From Stratiolaelaps scimitus (taxonomy: Eukaryota > Arthropoda > Arachnida > Mesostigmata > Laelapidae): 64,000 nt of DNA. Location: assembly GCA_019614645.1 (NCBI GenBank), contig JABWDB010000007.1:11359501-11423500 (forward strand). The letters are read 5' to 3'. The notes under the pieces were generated by a model. The model was not told the origin of the DNA. It searched no databases and was given only the letters and a program-made list of their open reading frames with translations. Shown in pieces: positions 12,364 through 23,100 of this stretch. A program made the position numbers and the translations under genes. Numbering within the stretch: the first letter of the stretch is position 1; every line of letters starts with the position of its first letter.

Positions 12364-12496
12364 CCCTTGCTGCTGCTTCTGCTGCTACTTGCCACTGATC
12401 GCTCCCTCGGGTCGCATTCGCAAGATCCGGTGCCCGAGCCGAAGGCGGCGGCCGAAAACACAGAACTCACCCAGCGGAGAGCAACGACGAGATCGG
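12364..12496 (+). CDS. candidate exon with hydrophobic leader and strong donor
   Basis: After ATATAG|CCC an open frame begins with a run of seven leucines and continues as ATDRSLGSHSQDPVPEPKAA and onward. It ends exactly at TCG|GTAAGC, a near-consensus splice donor at 12497. A hydrophobic core at the start of an exon would make a signal peptide if a short ATG-bearing exon precedes it. The same frame is open upstream from 12118 to a single TAG at 12361-12363, with a second hydrophobic start there. The GC- and CpG-rich setting equally suits a noncoding 5' exon. Confidence 0.25.
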
Positions 12497-12534
12497 TAAG
12501 CGGTGTGGCAGCGTGTCAGCAGAGGGCGAGACAC

Positions 12535-12562
12535 CGAGAGAGAAAGAGAGAGAGAGAGAGAG
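12535..12562. repeat. (GA)n microsatellite in a longer purine-rich stretch
   Basis: GA units followed by ACACAC. The plus strand stays purine-rich to about 12680, which could favour triplex or open-chromatin structure. Confidence 0.8.
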
Positions 12563-13245
12563 ACACACATTGAGCTGAGGAAAGTCAGAAAGGAACTGCT
12601 CCTTTGCTGTGTGCTAGGGAAACGCGGAGGAAAAAGAAAAGAACGATGAGGAGGACGAAGAAATGGAGAAAAGTGACCACCGAACAGCCGAGGAGCACAA
12701 ACACCCCCACAGGCACACGAGAGCGGTGACTGGCCGCTAGCCGGATGGAGCGACACGAAGACAGGGGATCAGGGGAGCACCCGACAACAACGACAACAAC
12801 CCCCAAGTGTACCTAGCGGTAGATGACGACTGCCCTTCGCTAGGCAACGCAGATCGCGACCGGCTACACGAGTAGATATAAAGGAAACTTACAGAAAGTG
12901 AAGACGGAACGAATAGACTTGGGGCAAATGTCATATATTGTAGATGTATTGAATGCTGAACTGATGCTACAAGGCAAATATATGAATGATTCAAGAGATG
13001 GGTGTCAAACGGGAGATCGCAGTTGGTTAAAGCTCCGTAGTTGTTGTTGACCTCACTTGTATTACGGCACAACGTTATTGTGGGTGATGTAAATCAAGTA
13101 TTTGCTGTAGAATGGAGTGAGGTGACACTGTGCAACATTAGCCATCATTGGCTGTCTCGGTATTTTTTTTTTTGCGCTACCGAATACAAGGATGGGTTTT
13201 TCTAAATTAGATGCTATGTGCATGTATTCCACGGCCGGCTCGTAG

Positions 13246-13410
13246 TAGTAAAGTAAAGTAAACAGTAAAGGTTTATTGGTTTATTAAAGGAGCTGCAATT
13301 TCGCAATGCTTAAACTCTCTTATATATGTCACGCAGCGGGGCTCGAACCTGCAGCTTCTAGCTTCCGATAGAGGCTTAACTTCTAGAGACTTAGCCGTCC
13401 AAGCCACTTA
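13246..13410 (-). mobile_element. tRNA-derived SINE with (TTTAC)n tail
   Basis: Read on the minus strand, this starts with a Pol III A-box-like TGGCTTGGACGG (plus 13395-13406) and has a B box GGTTCGAGCCC (plus 13339-13349). The B box sits in a T-arm-like hairpin with four of five stem pairs, as in Ser/Leu-type tRNAs. A tRNA-unrelated 3' part follows, ending CCAATAAACC and then a degenerate TTTAC tandem tail (plus 13246-13270). The A-box to B-box spacing suits a tRNA head, but no clean acceptor stem or anticodon arm forms, so this is not a functional tRNA gene. GTAGTAGTAA occurs on both sides (13242-13251 and 13417-13426) and could be a target-site duplication, but the right-hand copy lies in a TAG microsatellite, so the ends are uncertain. 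The 3' part resembles the LINE 3' end at 37.56-37.61 kb. Confidence 0.7.
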
Positions 13411-13420
13411 GTAGTAGTAG

Positions 13421-13482
13421 TAGTAAGATTGTAGTTGTTGACTGAGAGTCAGCCCGAAAACCTACGCTAGTAAGATTGTAGT
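13421..13482. repeat. 15-bp direct repeat pair beside the SINE
   Basis: TAGTAAGATTGTAGT occurs perfectly at 13421-13435 and again at 13468-13482, next to the 5' end of the SINE. The 32 bp between the copies contain the small inverted repeat TGACTgagAGTCA. The arrangement could be a duplication or the footprint of another short insertion. Its cause cannot be told from one copy. Confidence 0.6.
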
Positions 13483-14692
13483 AATGGTACGCGTTATATT
13501 TGATCACCACACCAAAGGTTGCTTTTTAAAATTATCGGACTCCCCACGCCCTCAATGTTGCTCCTCCCCCAACAAAATCGATATTTGCTCAGTGCATTTC
13601 CCATATTATTATTATTATCACTACTATTTCCCCTCGATAGCTGTTCCTTCACCCAAGGCCTACAGTCTTCGGCGATACTGGTTGTAGCGCCTATTCATGG
13701 ACACATTCGAGAACGCGTCCCCCGCCACACTGAAACGTCCAGTGGATTTGAGTCGTCAGACGACGATAGATCTATCGGCGGTTGTTGCATCGCCGTCCCA
13801 TTTATTGCCGCATTCTCGTTCTGGGTTTCCGTCCACAGCTTGCTGCCGCTATTACCTTCACCACTTCGTGGTGCTTCAGCGGCACTTCGGGCGCGTTCTT
13901 ATCGGGTTTGTTTATGTTTGACGCGCTCTCACTGGCCGGGAGTACCCGCCTCCCCGAGCGATCCATGCAACGCTATGCCGTACTAAGCCATGTCGGCGGG
14001 CCGCTCACCGGCGAACCCGCAAACATCCATCGCCTACTGTTCGCTGGTGGGTTCTCTGTTGCTGCTGTTGCTACAGCAGTTGCACCACCACCACCGTCGC
14101 CATCTGATCGCGGCAGCACAAGAGAGTCAGGGCATAGTGACCCTGCAGCGCGCGCTCTTTGGCTGCGTCTACGGCGGCGGATGCTGCTACTGCTCCTCGG
14201 TGTGTCCGTGTGTGACCCTTGGGTATTTCGGGATGGGCCAGATGGTGCGGGCCAGCGACGAACGGCCGCTGGCTACCGGGCGTGTCGTCTCGCTGCTGCT
14301 ATTACTAGGACTATATGGCATCCCGCGAGTTCGTAAGGCGACAGAATGGCGGTTGGTTGGCCGGAGCTAGCCCCCGGCGTTGGCGGGAAGGGGAGAGAGG
14401 TTATATTAGCCTATTGGGGGCGGCCGCCACTATGCGGCCACGGCCTATGGCCGTATCCCGAGGAGCGCTGGAGAGCTTCCCCCAAATACTCGCAGCCAGC
14501 AGTTGGCGGCGAACTCAGGGGCTGAGGGGCTGTCGATGGGGCAAACGCCACTGCGGCTGCTGAGGTGGATGAGGTTTGTACGGACGGAGGCGCCCAGCAA
14601 AACGGAGAGAGGACGTACACATCATAGGTAGGTACATAGCACAGGCAGGCATATATATAAGCGTCATATAAGCACTTGGGTAATTAGGGTCG

Positions 14693-14724
14693 CTGGTTCG
14701 GTTGGTCGGTCGGCCGGTCGGTCG
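14693..14724. repeat. degenerate (GGTC)n tract
   Basis: GGTT/GGTC/GGCC tetramers, similar in unit to the tract at 441-459. Confidence 0.7.
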
Positions 14725-15582
14725 CCCTGTAGGCCACCTAGTGGGACACCCAACCACGCACCGAAGATAACAACCCGTCATTGCATACGAGACTGCCCCT
14801 GCTGCGGCTGCTGTTGACGATGACAACGAGGCCGCGCGGCGGATGGCCATGTGGTGATGACGAGGACGGATACGGCCGCAACGAGGTCGTCCGTATCGGT
14901 TTGGGCACATCGTGTACGAGCAATCTGCGAGGGACAACGGCTAGGGGAAGTCGTTGGCCAAACAGATGAGTCTGATCACCGCGTGCAATCTTCTTAAGAC
15001 TGTCCTACCGAAACAGGAACCAAGGGAAGACGAGTCAAGGTGAGCTGATGGGAAAGAACAAGTGTGCCTTAGCTCGCGATCGAAAAGTGATACTGGCAGT
15101 GACCGCAATAACGATCGGGTACCGTCGAACGACCGTACTCGGGAGAAATAGATGGGATGGCCTGGCACGAGTTTGTCCTTCTTCAAAAGTTATTCGTGGT
15201 CAGTTTTCCCTCGTTCTGGCTCATTCTCGTAAAGTCGGGGCCACAGCGGAGCCATAGTCTAGCCCAATCCTGGCGTCAGCCTTCGGGTCACACTAAGTGA
15301 ACTCTGCGTCAACATCAGCCGAGTCATAGACCCGTCCAGATTCCTTATCACTTCTGGACACAACCTTTGCTAAGCACTTGTCCATTACGAACGTACATAT
15401 CTGCAGCAGGAAATGCGGACGCTCAGCTGTAATCATCCAATCTGAGTACTTTTGTAACTTGGCTATCTGTATGTATTTTGGCGTTTATAGGGCTTGTAAC
15501 TCTACCTTGTGACGCGTGCTATAGAAAACGGGGTAAGTGAACACAGGGCGTAATGTCAATATAAATACATATAATACCATAC

Positions 15583-15601
15583 TATATATATATATATATA
15601 T
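15583..15601. repeat. (AT)n microsatellite
   Basis: About nine AT units. Confidence 0.9.
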
Positions 15602-16245
15602 CGTGTGTCGTTGCCCTGCCGGCACTAGGGTTAGCCGGGCAAGCTGTCTAATTAGTGCGCAGCTGTGTAATGGATGTCCTTTGCATAACTACCCCATTAC
15701 CCATCTGCGTTGGCTGATATATACGTATGGACGCTGCGCTGGGGTTGACGTTCGTCTACGGTGCACACCGTCTGATGTCCGTGTCTGATGCCTCCAGCGT
15801 CTACGAGTACGCTACCAGCGCGGAGTGAGCTGTCCTCGGTATGAGCGATAATCTACGCATAATATATCTATATGCAGTCGGAGCCACTGGTAGTCAACTG
15901 TCTGAACGGCCGAGCTTCGGCTGAACACTCGGTCAGCCGTTGAAGGAACACAGTGTCCCATACCTTATACCCGCTCGCTGTTCGCTCGCGATCGATAATC
16001 TCGATGTAAGTCATTAGTGCTATAAAACGATATTGTCTGCTATAGGGATCATTTTTGTTCTAGATTTCATAAACACGCGACACGCTGAGGGACACCTATA
16101 ACAAGACCGCACATGAATGCATTATTATCACAGGTTGCTCCAGTATGTCGGTCGAGTGCTAAGCATCTGCGGCAGCACAGAATGATCAGCTTTTATTTAA
16201 ATTGAGATAAGAAAACGAGTTAATAGAAAGTAGCTTAGCAATAGC

Positions 16246-16267
16246 TATATATATATATATATATATA
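16246..16267. repeat. (AT)n microsatellite
   Basis: About eleven AT units. Confidence 0.9.
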
Positions 16268-16417
16268 ATAAAAAGCAATCGTGAGATTAAATGTTGACGA
16301 CGATCTCTGTACTGTGAAGTAAGTATGATACTTAAGACACTTGTCGGAAAATTCATAAGTATATACATTCGTCCGTTTTTGCTCCAACGACAAGATCACT
16401 GTGTGGCTACGATGTGG

Positions 16418-16597
16418 TCAATGAACAGCAACTATGCTCCACTCTGTATATTGGTTAAGCATCCGGACACTATTTTTGGCTTGATCTGATTGACGTGCAG
16501 ATATGGCCGTCAGAAAACCGTTGAAACCGACATAATCTACGGCTGCCCCGGGGTTAACCTGTTGTACGGTTCTCGAAGGTAATCTCCGCCGATCTGC
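16418..16597 (-). CDS. candidate terminal exon, unknown protein
   Basis: An open minus frame follows possible acceptors at CACGCAG (about 16598) and ACAACAG (16559), and runs to TGA at 16418. The downstream part reads VNPGAAVDYVGFNGFL and then RMLNQYTEWSIVAVH. Codons are balanced and third positions are mixed. No domain was recognised and no AATAAA lies close downstream. Confidence 0.27.
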   Translation of the reverse strand, partial: ADRRRLPSRTVQQVNPGAAVDYVGFNGFLTAISARQSDQAKNSVRMLNQYTEWSIVAVH

Positions 16598-17521
16598 GTG
16601 GTGCACCCTCAACAAGATCATATGACGCTGGCTTAAAACAGCGAAAATAAATACTACCATAAATCAATGTACTTGTTAATCCAATAATTTTCTACAAATT
16701 GCATAGCTCTTACTAATAAGTGGCGTCCCTGAGCCCATCTGACCTTATGTATCCACCTATTCGAAATATGCATATTCTGTCAGAAAATCCAAAAGTTGCA
16801 AACACCTCTCCTATTGTAGCATTTTACAGAACAAACAAACCTACTCCATATATATATGGTTAATTTGTTTATTTACCCGACGTAGCTGACGTCAGGCAAA
16901 TAGACAAATCGTGACAAGAACCCAATCCTGGTCGTAAGCCAAAACCGTTTGGGTGCATCTGATGAATAGGTGACCTCACGTAAACTCTCTGTTTCTTTCT
17001 CTCTCTCTCCTAAGTATGATCCTAAACCTGAAATTTGTGGAGGGTTTGAACAACATCTGAGGCAAAATCGATCCGCTGTTACTCCTTCCACATATAGGCT
17101 AATAGCTGCAGAATCTCATTCCTCGTATCCATAACTCGGTTATTATATTCATAGAAAATGGCACGATTTTGACACAACATAATAATAAGCTCAAGTCAAT
17201 ATTTTTTTTACTTTTTATTTTGCTTTGCGCTTAGTTCAAGATGGAGAATCTAATCTCATTATCAACCGCTGTGATGCCATCGCACTGGCCCCTTTCTTTA
17301 TTGCTATTTCTACAATTATTCATATGAGCATTATTCTGCTGTCGGTCGTGAACAAGATACTATGATACAATGCCATGTTTAACGAAATGCTATCCCGTTT
17401 CAAGTGAAGGCGTTTTCGCCAATCTCCCCCGTCAGATCACGCCAACCCAATTTGTTCACGCTTATCAATGCTGTTCACGTTTAATGTAATCTGTGCATTG
17501 CGATCTGTCCAGCCTCTCGGA

Positions 17522-17986
17522 TCACTTATTCTGCTGAATCCTCTGTATACAACAGTACAAGTCGGCCCGCTGCACGTGTTTCATGAATGAGTGATATACC
17601 CACCCGGCGTCCATCCCTGTTACAGCCACCGCCCTATGGGCATTTTTCCAAATGACCCCAGTCTCTCCTCCTGCTCGAGCCGGCCCCTTGTCCGTTCGCC
17701 GTCTAATGGCCGTTCGTTTACTGGGCCGTTGGTTCCATACCCTTCCTCTCACTGTGCCCCTCGCCAGAAGTGGTGAGGGCCATTCGCCGTCTGGGAGCCC
17801 CGCAACAGCCGGTCGGAGCGGGCGCGCTCCACCCGGCCACCGCAGAAAGGCCGGGAGTTCGATGAAGCGAACGACCGCGCGCCAGCTGGCCCCCGCACGG
17901 GGAATCAACGGTGGCTGCCAGGTCGTATGGCGGCCTATGGTCGCTAATTCTGCTGTGATGCAATGATTGAAAACGCTATTTTCCAT
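17522..17986 (-). CDS. 154-codon ORF in an isolated GC-rich island
   Basis: An ATG-to-TGA frame almost exactly fills a GC-rich island (about 17.55-17.96 kb) set in AT-rich DNA. The product is rich in Arg, Pro, Ala and Trp, and ends DLYCCIQRIQQNK. The plus strand is also open over much of the island, and fewer stops are expected in GC-rich DNA, so this may be chance. The sharp compositional border is the reason to list it. No family was recognised. Confidence 0.2.
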   Translation of the reverse strand: MENSVFNHCITAELATIGRHTTWQPPLIPRAGASWRAVVRFIELPAFLRWPGGARPLRPAVAGLPDGEWPSPLLARGTVRGRVWNQRPSKRTAIRRRTDKGPARAGGETGVIWKNAHRAVAVTGMDAGWVYHSFMKHVQRADLYCCIQRIQQNK

Positions 17987-18851
17987 AAATTCGATTATGA
18001 TTGAAACAACCGTCGGAAACTAGGCTCAGACACCGAAACCGTCGAATCGTACTGGCCTTGTTTCGATCGATAGAGGTGAAGCCTCATATTTGTCTATAAT
18101 CGGATGATAGCTGATACGTTAGAACACACGTCAACAACTCGGTGTCACCGTTTCATAGGAGAAAGTTCGTGCAAACATTGGTGAAATCACATCGACGACG
18201 CCACACGAATATGACGGCAACTATGAATTGTGAGGGAAAATTATCACGCCGGTCTACTCACATACATGAATGGATTAATCAGTTCGAATTCGTAGTGGTG
18301 TCAACGTACGCTGTGGTTGGCAGGGCGCAGGATAATAGCATCATTTAGTGCTTCGTTTGATTACGACGTGAACAACGCGGACAGCGCATCGAGAATTGGC
18401 TACACTGACCGGAATTACCACGGAGCTGTCAATGACGTTTTATGTTGTCGACTATTGTATGACACTTATATTTCGTGAAACCGCCATTTCGGGATAATTA
18501 GTGCTATTCTGTTTAATGAGATGTAATGTGAATGGGTTGAATGAATCCATATTTTGCCACTGTGACATGATGAATGGTCTCCACGTTATGGATTAATTGT
18601 TGTGTTGTTGAAATCTGAAGCAAATTCGACATCAGTATTCGCGTGGTCCGAGTTCAGCGTGGGGCGAAACGAGTTTAGCAATTGTGATTTTGAGTAGTGC
18701 CTTCAACGCAATGCCTTCTCGGAGGCCACGGCTAGAAGCCTGATACTGTTGAATGCCTCTGTTTAAATGTGACTATGCACTCCACTGAAGCAATTGAAGT
18801 ACTGCAGCTTAACTTAGAAATGGCCAATGTGCAGTTGACCTACGCTCGATG

Positions 18852-18871
18852 ACTCGTCGACATCGACGAGT
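18852..18871. repeat. palindrome, 9-bp arms with 2-nt spacer
   Basis: ACTCGTCGA-CA-TCGACGAGT, a perfect inverted repeat. Only 53 bp further on (18925-18946) lies a second one, CGAGTTGT-6 nt-ACAACTCG. Both could be binding sites for dimeric factors or small cruciforms. An open minus-strand frame of 60 codons (18809-18991) covers both. Confidence 0.6.
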
Positions 18872-18924
18872 TGGTATCATAAATAAAATGTCACCGCCAA
18901 CGAATCTCGTCGCACAATTGTGAT

Positions 18925-18946
18925 CGAGTTGTATATAAACAACTCG
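18925..18946. repeat. inverted repeat, 8-bp arms with 6-nt AT-rich loop
   Basis: CGAGTTGT and ACAACTCG flank ATATAA. It neighbours the palindrome at 18852-18871, and both share ACTCG/CGAGT core bases. Confidence 0.55.
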
Positions 18947-19282
18947 CTTTTCACGTAGTCCGTAAAATACCTGGGCGTTAGTTAAGCGCAATGCAATAGC
19001 TCTCCGCTAACTGAAATATATGGAAATAGCTCTATACGAAACGACGTCAGCAGTTGTCGTGCGCAGGACAGCGAACGGAGACACTGCCCAGGAGACAAAT
19101 CGAACGCGGAACCAATTCTACAATCGAAGGAAAATATCGAGCCACGGATTGGTTTCTGCAACGAGATCATCTTCAACGGAACGTGTCCTTGCTTCAGTTA
19201 AGCGGACGGAGTAAGCAACAAGCCCGTTGTGTCGTTCATCTATGGGTGACACAGTACTTCGATCGCCTTCGGTAAAATAAAC

Positions 19283-19429
19283 CCTGTAAAATACATCACC
19301 CTTTCTCTGCCTTCCATAGCTGACCCTCAGCTGTTTGTCCCATCCCGGACAGGTCTCGGCACCGCTGAGTGCTACTGCCGTGTAGTCGACCATACCGGCG
19401 AAAGTTGGGACTGTCAATGAGTCGGCAGG
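19283..19429 (-). CDS. candidate exon, joins 19520-19653 in frame
   Basis: It begins after GGTGCAG at phase 0. It encodes PADSLTVPTFAGMVDYTAV and then GAETCPGWDKQLRVSYGRQ, a beta-rich-looking sequence. The frame stays open to 19118, and the donor chosen here (GG|GTTTAT) is weak, so the 3' end is uncertain. The intron to the preceding exon would be 90 nt (19430-19519) with GT and AG ends. That size is plausible for a compact-intron arthropod gene. Confidence 0.33.
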
Positions 19430-19519
19430 CTGCACCAAAATGATTCGCCAACATTAACCCGATATTGACCACGGCTATGGTCTCAGCTATCATAAAGTTC
19501 AACTGAATAAAATACCTAC

Positions 19520-19653
19520 ATTTGCGTACGCGTCATAGACCACCACGTTCAGTGTCGAAGCGTCCGAGGAAAGAGAAATTTGTGTAGTGACATTTTCGCC
19601 TCCATAGTGCACGATCAACGAGGTTCCGCCGGCGTCAACCAACTGTGTTTTGC
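19520..19653 (-). CDS. candidate exon of minus-strand gene
   Basis: A 134-nt open segment between GATTCAG| and |GTAGGT. It encodes TQLVDAGGTSLIVHYGG, then VTTQISLSSDASTLNVVVYD. The alternating polar and hydrophobic residues suggest a beta-sandwich type domain, but I cannot name it. It starts with two bases of a split codon and ends in phase 0, so it joins in frame with the exon at 19283-19429. It would also be in frame with the 1-nt overhang of the exon at 23101-23386. Intervening exons were not established. Confidence 0.35.
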
Positions 19654-19888
19654 CTGAATCTATCCTTGTGTGCGAATGTGTCTGTGCGAGTATTGACGTC
19701 CACAAGGAGAGACCTATATCAGGAAGGAAATAGCGGACTACACCAACGGCAGCTGAGTAACCACAGCGCTGGGCTGCGTTGATCACAAACGAGGTAGGCG
19801 ATAGATGATTAAGATCGTTTTCTGCTGCTGCGGCGGCGGCGGCCGGCGCACGGCTGCTGTATGGCGAATCCATAATGTATAATGCGTA

Positions 19889-19909
19889 TATGTGTGTGTG
19901 TGTGTGTGT
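19889..19909. repeat. (GT)n microsatellite
   Basis: About ten TG units, just upstream (minus sense) of the 19.5 kb candidate exon. Confidence 0.85.
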
Positions 19910-21435
19910 ATGCGTGTACGCGTGTATCTGTGTTAGCAGTGGTCCGATAGTAATGCGCTACAGAAGTCGCTGCGATGGAAGAGATTCATCAGGCCAGCAC
20001 CAATGGAACGAACCTTTTGTGCCGACTACCAAAGGATCGATCAGTGGAACTGGGCCGCACTGGCAGTCATTACTTAGACACAAACGCGCACACAGATGCA
20101 ACTCTCAGAAGACTTCGGTGACACGCAACCAATCCAGCAGCTATTTGCCTATTTTGTCGAATCAGCTTTAGCGAATCTCTGCGAACTCGCAGTGTTTGGT
20201 CCCGCCTCCCATTCGTTTTCCCTAGAAGGGATCGATTTGAGTTGTTAACCAGATAGGCGTCGTACTGTAGTTAATTGATGGTGTCCTACAAATTGTTCTT
20301 GTTAGACAAAATTTGAATCGAATTATGGTCGTAGAACAATGTTGGTAATTGCAACTCAATTGCATTGCGAAATAGCCTCCAGTGAAGCTGTGTAGAGTTT
20401 CATTCAGGCGAGTTTAATATAAAGGTGACCATCATGGGATATTCAGGCGCGATGTCTTTGCCTAATGCCTATATGTTGATAGAATCAAAATATGTTTGCA
20501 AATCGAAGAGTTATGAGCTCGGTCATCTCTAGCTATTGAATACCAACAATTTTTGTATCGCCACAGCTAGTTATGCGTATGCATAAATTGTCTAACGAAT
20601 CAGAGTATCGTGCATGACCCGTATCTCCAGAAATTTCCTCATAGGAAAACGCAAACGCCGCAGGATGCTGTTCGGTATTTCTTTGCGGCTGGTAACTATT
20701 CAATATGAGCTGATGTTGACGAGCCGTTGTTAAAGTTGGTGGAGAATTTCATTTCGGTTGCAGTCTAAAATCTTACTCTTGCGCCGAGATGAGTTATCTT
20801 CGAGCTGCAGTGGAACTAACGGAGACACTCCCTAGGTCATCGGGAACTGTTATGCACCAGAGCTGATCAGCAGAATCAGCATGAGGTAGAGCAGAACAAA
20901 CTGTGTACAAAAACTTATCACGCATATTAACAGTACAGAATTACATATAATCATGTACCCTATCCCAGTTCGTTTCATGAGGTCAGAGCTCGATGCTTGT
21001 CTGCTTACCTACTGCTACTCGTGTTATGTGGGCTATGCACGGAGTGATGTTCTGGTTGGATGTCTATATTTTTGGTTTGTCTGCCGTACAATTGACTATG
21101 GTGTATTGTCATTCGTTGGATACACATTGCGTGTTCATTCACTCATTATCATGGCGTTCATGTAACTTCTGTTCATTCTAACGATGATGACGTATTGAAA
21201 TAGTTCTATCCACTGGAAAGTTCGGGAGTCATTTCGACATCACGACAGGGCGACGCGGGTTACAGATCCATTCGCAATAGTCACTGAGGACTCGCACATT
21301 GAATGCGCCGGCTATGACTGACACGGTCCAATATTGTTTTTGTTAACTTTTTATTTGAGCCACTCATTGACTGTAGCCAGACTTCGATGCTACAGTAATA
21401 GTAACATTTGGAGAAGCAGTCTAAACTTCGCATAT

Positions 21436-21462
21436 CAATAATAATAATAATAATAATAATAA
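21436..21462. repeat. (AAT)n microsatellite
   Basis: About nine AAT units. Confidence 0.85.
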
Positions 21463-22308
21463 GAACACTACTATAACACTTCTCTCGAACGACGTGAATG
21501 ATGAGGACATCATCTCATATAATATATATCTTAAATATACGGATAGTCTACATCGAGTTGGATGTGCTTCGCGACGGCAGACCCTCGAAGGAAAGCGGTT
21601 GTCGTGTGTACCCAAAAGTCCGGCATCGCCCATCCCTCCCAATGCGTACACGGGGTCCAACACGCAGCGGGCAACCGGAATCGATTTAGAAAGGCGAAAA
21701 AGACAAAGGTAGTTGATGAGTTGACCATCGATGGCAGGCCACATTCACGCGGTGAGACAGCATCATCGAATGACAGGTTCGTCGATGGGTCGATCTTCGT
21801 CCACTTCACCGTTCGGCCGGCAAACGAGCTAATCGATGTTGTCAACTTACTGTAAGGTTCCCTGACCCACCTGCCGTGCCATTTCGTTCCAGTGCTGGCG
21901 GGTTGCACTCGTGGCTCGGAAGTGCGCCCCGACTTTGTAGGTGCGTGCGGTGATCGATCTTCGAACTTTCAAACGCGATCTGCCGATTGAGCATTGGTCG
22001 ACCGGTCGTCTGACTTCGATCTGTGAACCGTGTCGGAAAGTTGCTAGGACGGAGAGGTGATCAGAGCGAAAGCCGAGCGTGTGGCTGGCAGATCGGTGCA
22101 GATCGCTCCGATTTGGTCGTCGTCTCATTGAATGCTGCCACGGAACGGAAAACAGCAGAACTGACGACAAAGCAAAACTTCTCATTTTCGAGAAGGCATC
22201 TCGAAGGGTGTTTCTCTTGTTGTTGTTGCTGTTGTTGTCGTTATTACTACGACGAGTTATGAAGTGCAAAAGGTGCCGTTGCGACCTCGTTGCGTTCAAT
22301 TGACTTAC

Positions 22309-22408
22309 GTTTGTGCCACAGACACGGCGTCTGCCGGTTTATCCGTAAAGGCGCCCATGCTTCTGCAAGAGCTCCAACCCTCCTATGCGTTCGATCCCTC
22401 AATGCCAT
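22309..22408 (-). CDS. candidate short coding exon with consensus donor
   Basis: An ATG in strong context (G at -3 and +4) opens 33 codons, MALRDRTHRRVGALAEAWAP and onward. It runs to a consensus donor, AAAC|GTAAGT, at 22308. This could be an alternative first exon of the minus-strand group, or an internal exon extending a little upstream, where the frame is open for a few more codons. No match to a known family. Confidence 0.22.
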
Positions 22409-23100
22409 CTCGTCATCGCGTTGAGCTCATTTCGTACAGTCTGTTAGACAGTTTGCTGTTATTCAGCAAACTGACGCCAGCACCTGACGAGTCGCTGTCA
22501 AACCAGTAATCCTCCAAAAAATCTACATGTCCGTACTCATAGAATCGTCGATACACGACGAAGTTCGAGATGAAGGCATTCGTTGAGCATCGACGCAGGC
22601 CGTCTGTGCGTTCTGCATCCCGTTGAATGCTTGATGTGAACGTGAAGCACGTCCACAACAGCAGCTCAACCATTGTCCGATACTTCTGCGAGACCCTTCG
22701 TCCGACTTGGCCGACCCGCTAGCAAGCAACACTGCTCGGCCCAACGCCGCCGGCCCCGACGCCCGGTCATCTCCAGGCCAGAGCAACTTCGACGCTGTAA
22801 GTTACCCACTGCGAGCATGAGCCGCACCAGCATCGGCTACGGCCGTGTGTCCGCCGTCGGTGCCCAACTCGCTGCGGTGCCCAACGGTGGCGCGGTGCCA
22901 GTGCAAAGTGCTGGCCGTGGCGACGGCTTCTGAAAAGCCAAACTTACACAACGATAGCGGACGGACAACCCGCGCATGGAACCGAACCAGAACGCCGGCA
23001 GCCCAGAAGTGCGCGCACAGGCACAAAACAACGATCGGCTCCGCTGACCAATCCTCTCTCTCTGTCTCTCTCCTTCTATTACTCTTCCGTCGCTGTATAC

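Larger units (their letters stand above)
12497..16417. other. no recognised gene apart from the SINE; GC-rich at 13.7-14.95 kb
   Basis: The stretch begins with the purine-rich tract that follows the 12497 donor, then contains the SINE. The GC-rich block at 13.7-14.95 kb has overlapping frames on both strands, Leu/Ser/Arg-rich and without domains. After 15 kb the composition falls back to average and nothing is recognised. Confidence 0.55.
16598..19282. other. intergenic or intronic; GC island and palindromes only
   Basis: AT-rich except for the GC island listed separately at 17.5-17.99 kb. Weak open frames occur at 18142-18348 (plus) and 18809-18991 (minus), neither with splice support. Confidence 0.5.
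19654..22308. other. putative introns of the minus-strand candidate gene
   Basis: If the minus-strand candidates belong together, this is intron. An open minus frame at about 21531-21860 (reading KLTTSISSFAGRTVKWTKID after a CTTACAG acceptor) may be a further exon, but its ends could not be fixed. Confidence 0.4.

Noticed and set aside
13246..13410. Functional tRNA-Ser or tRNA-Leu gene
   Set aside because: Good A and B boxes, but no acceptor stem or proper anticodon arm, and a retroposon-like 3' tail; called a SINE instead.
21847..22000. Synaptotagmin-like C-terminus (HWNEM motif)
   Set aside because: A five-residue resemblance only; the rest of a C2B domain is absent upstream in that frame.
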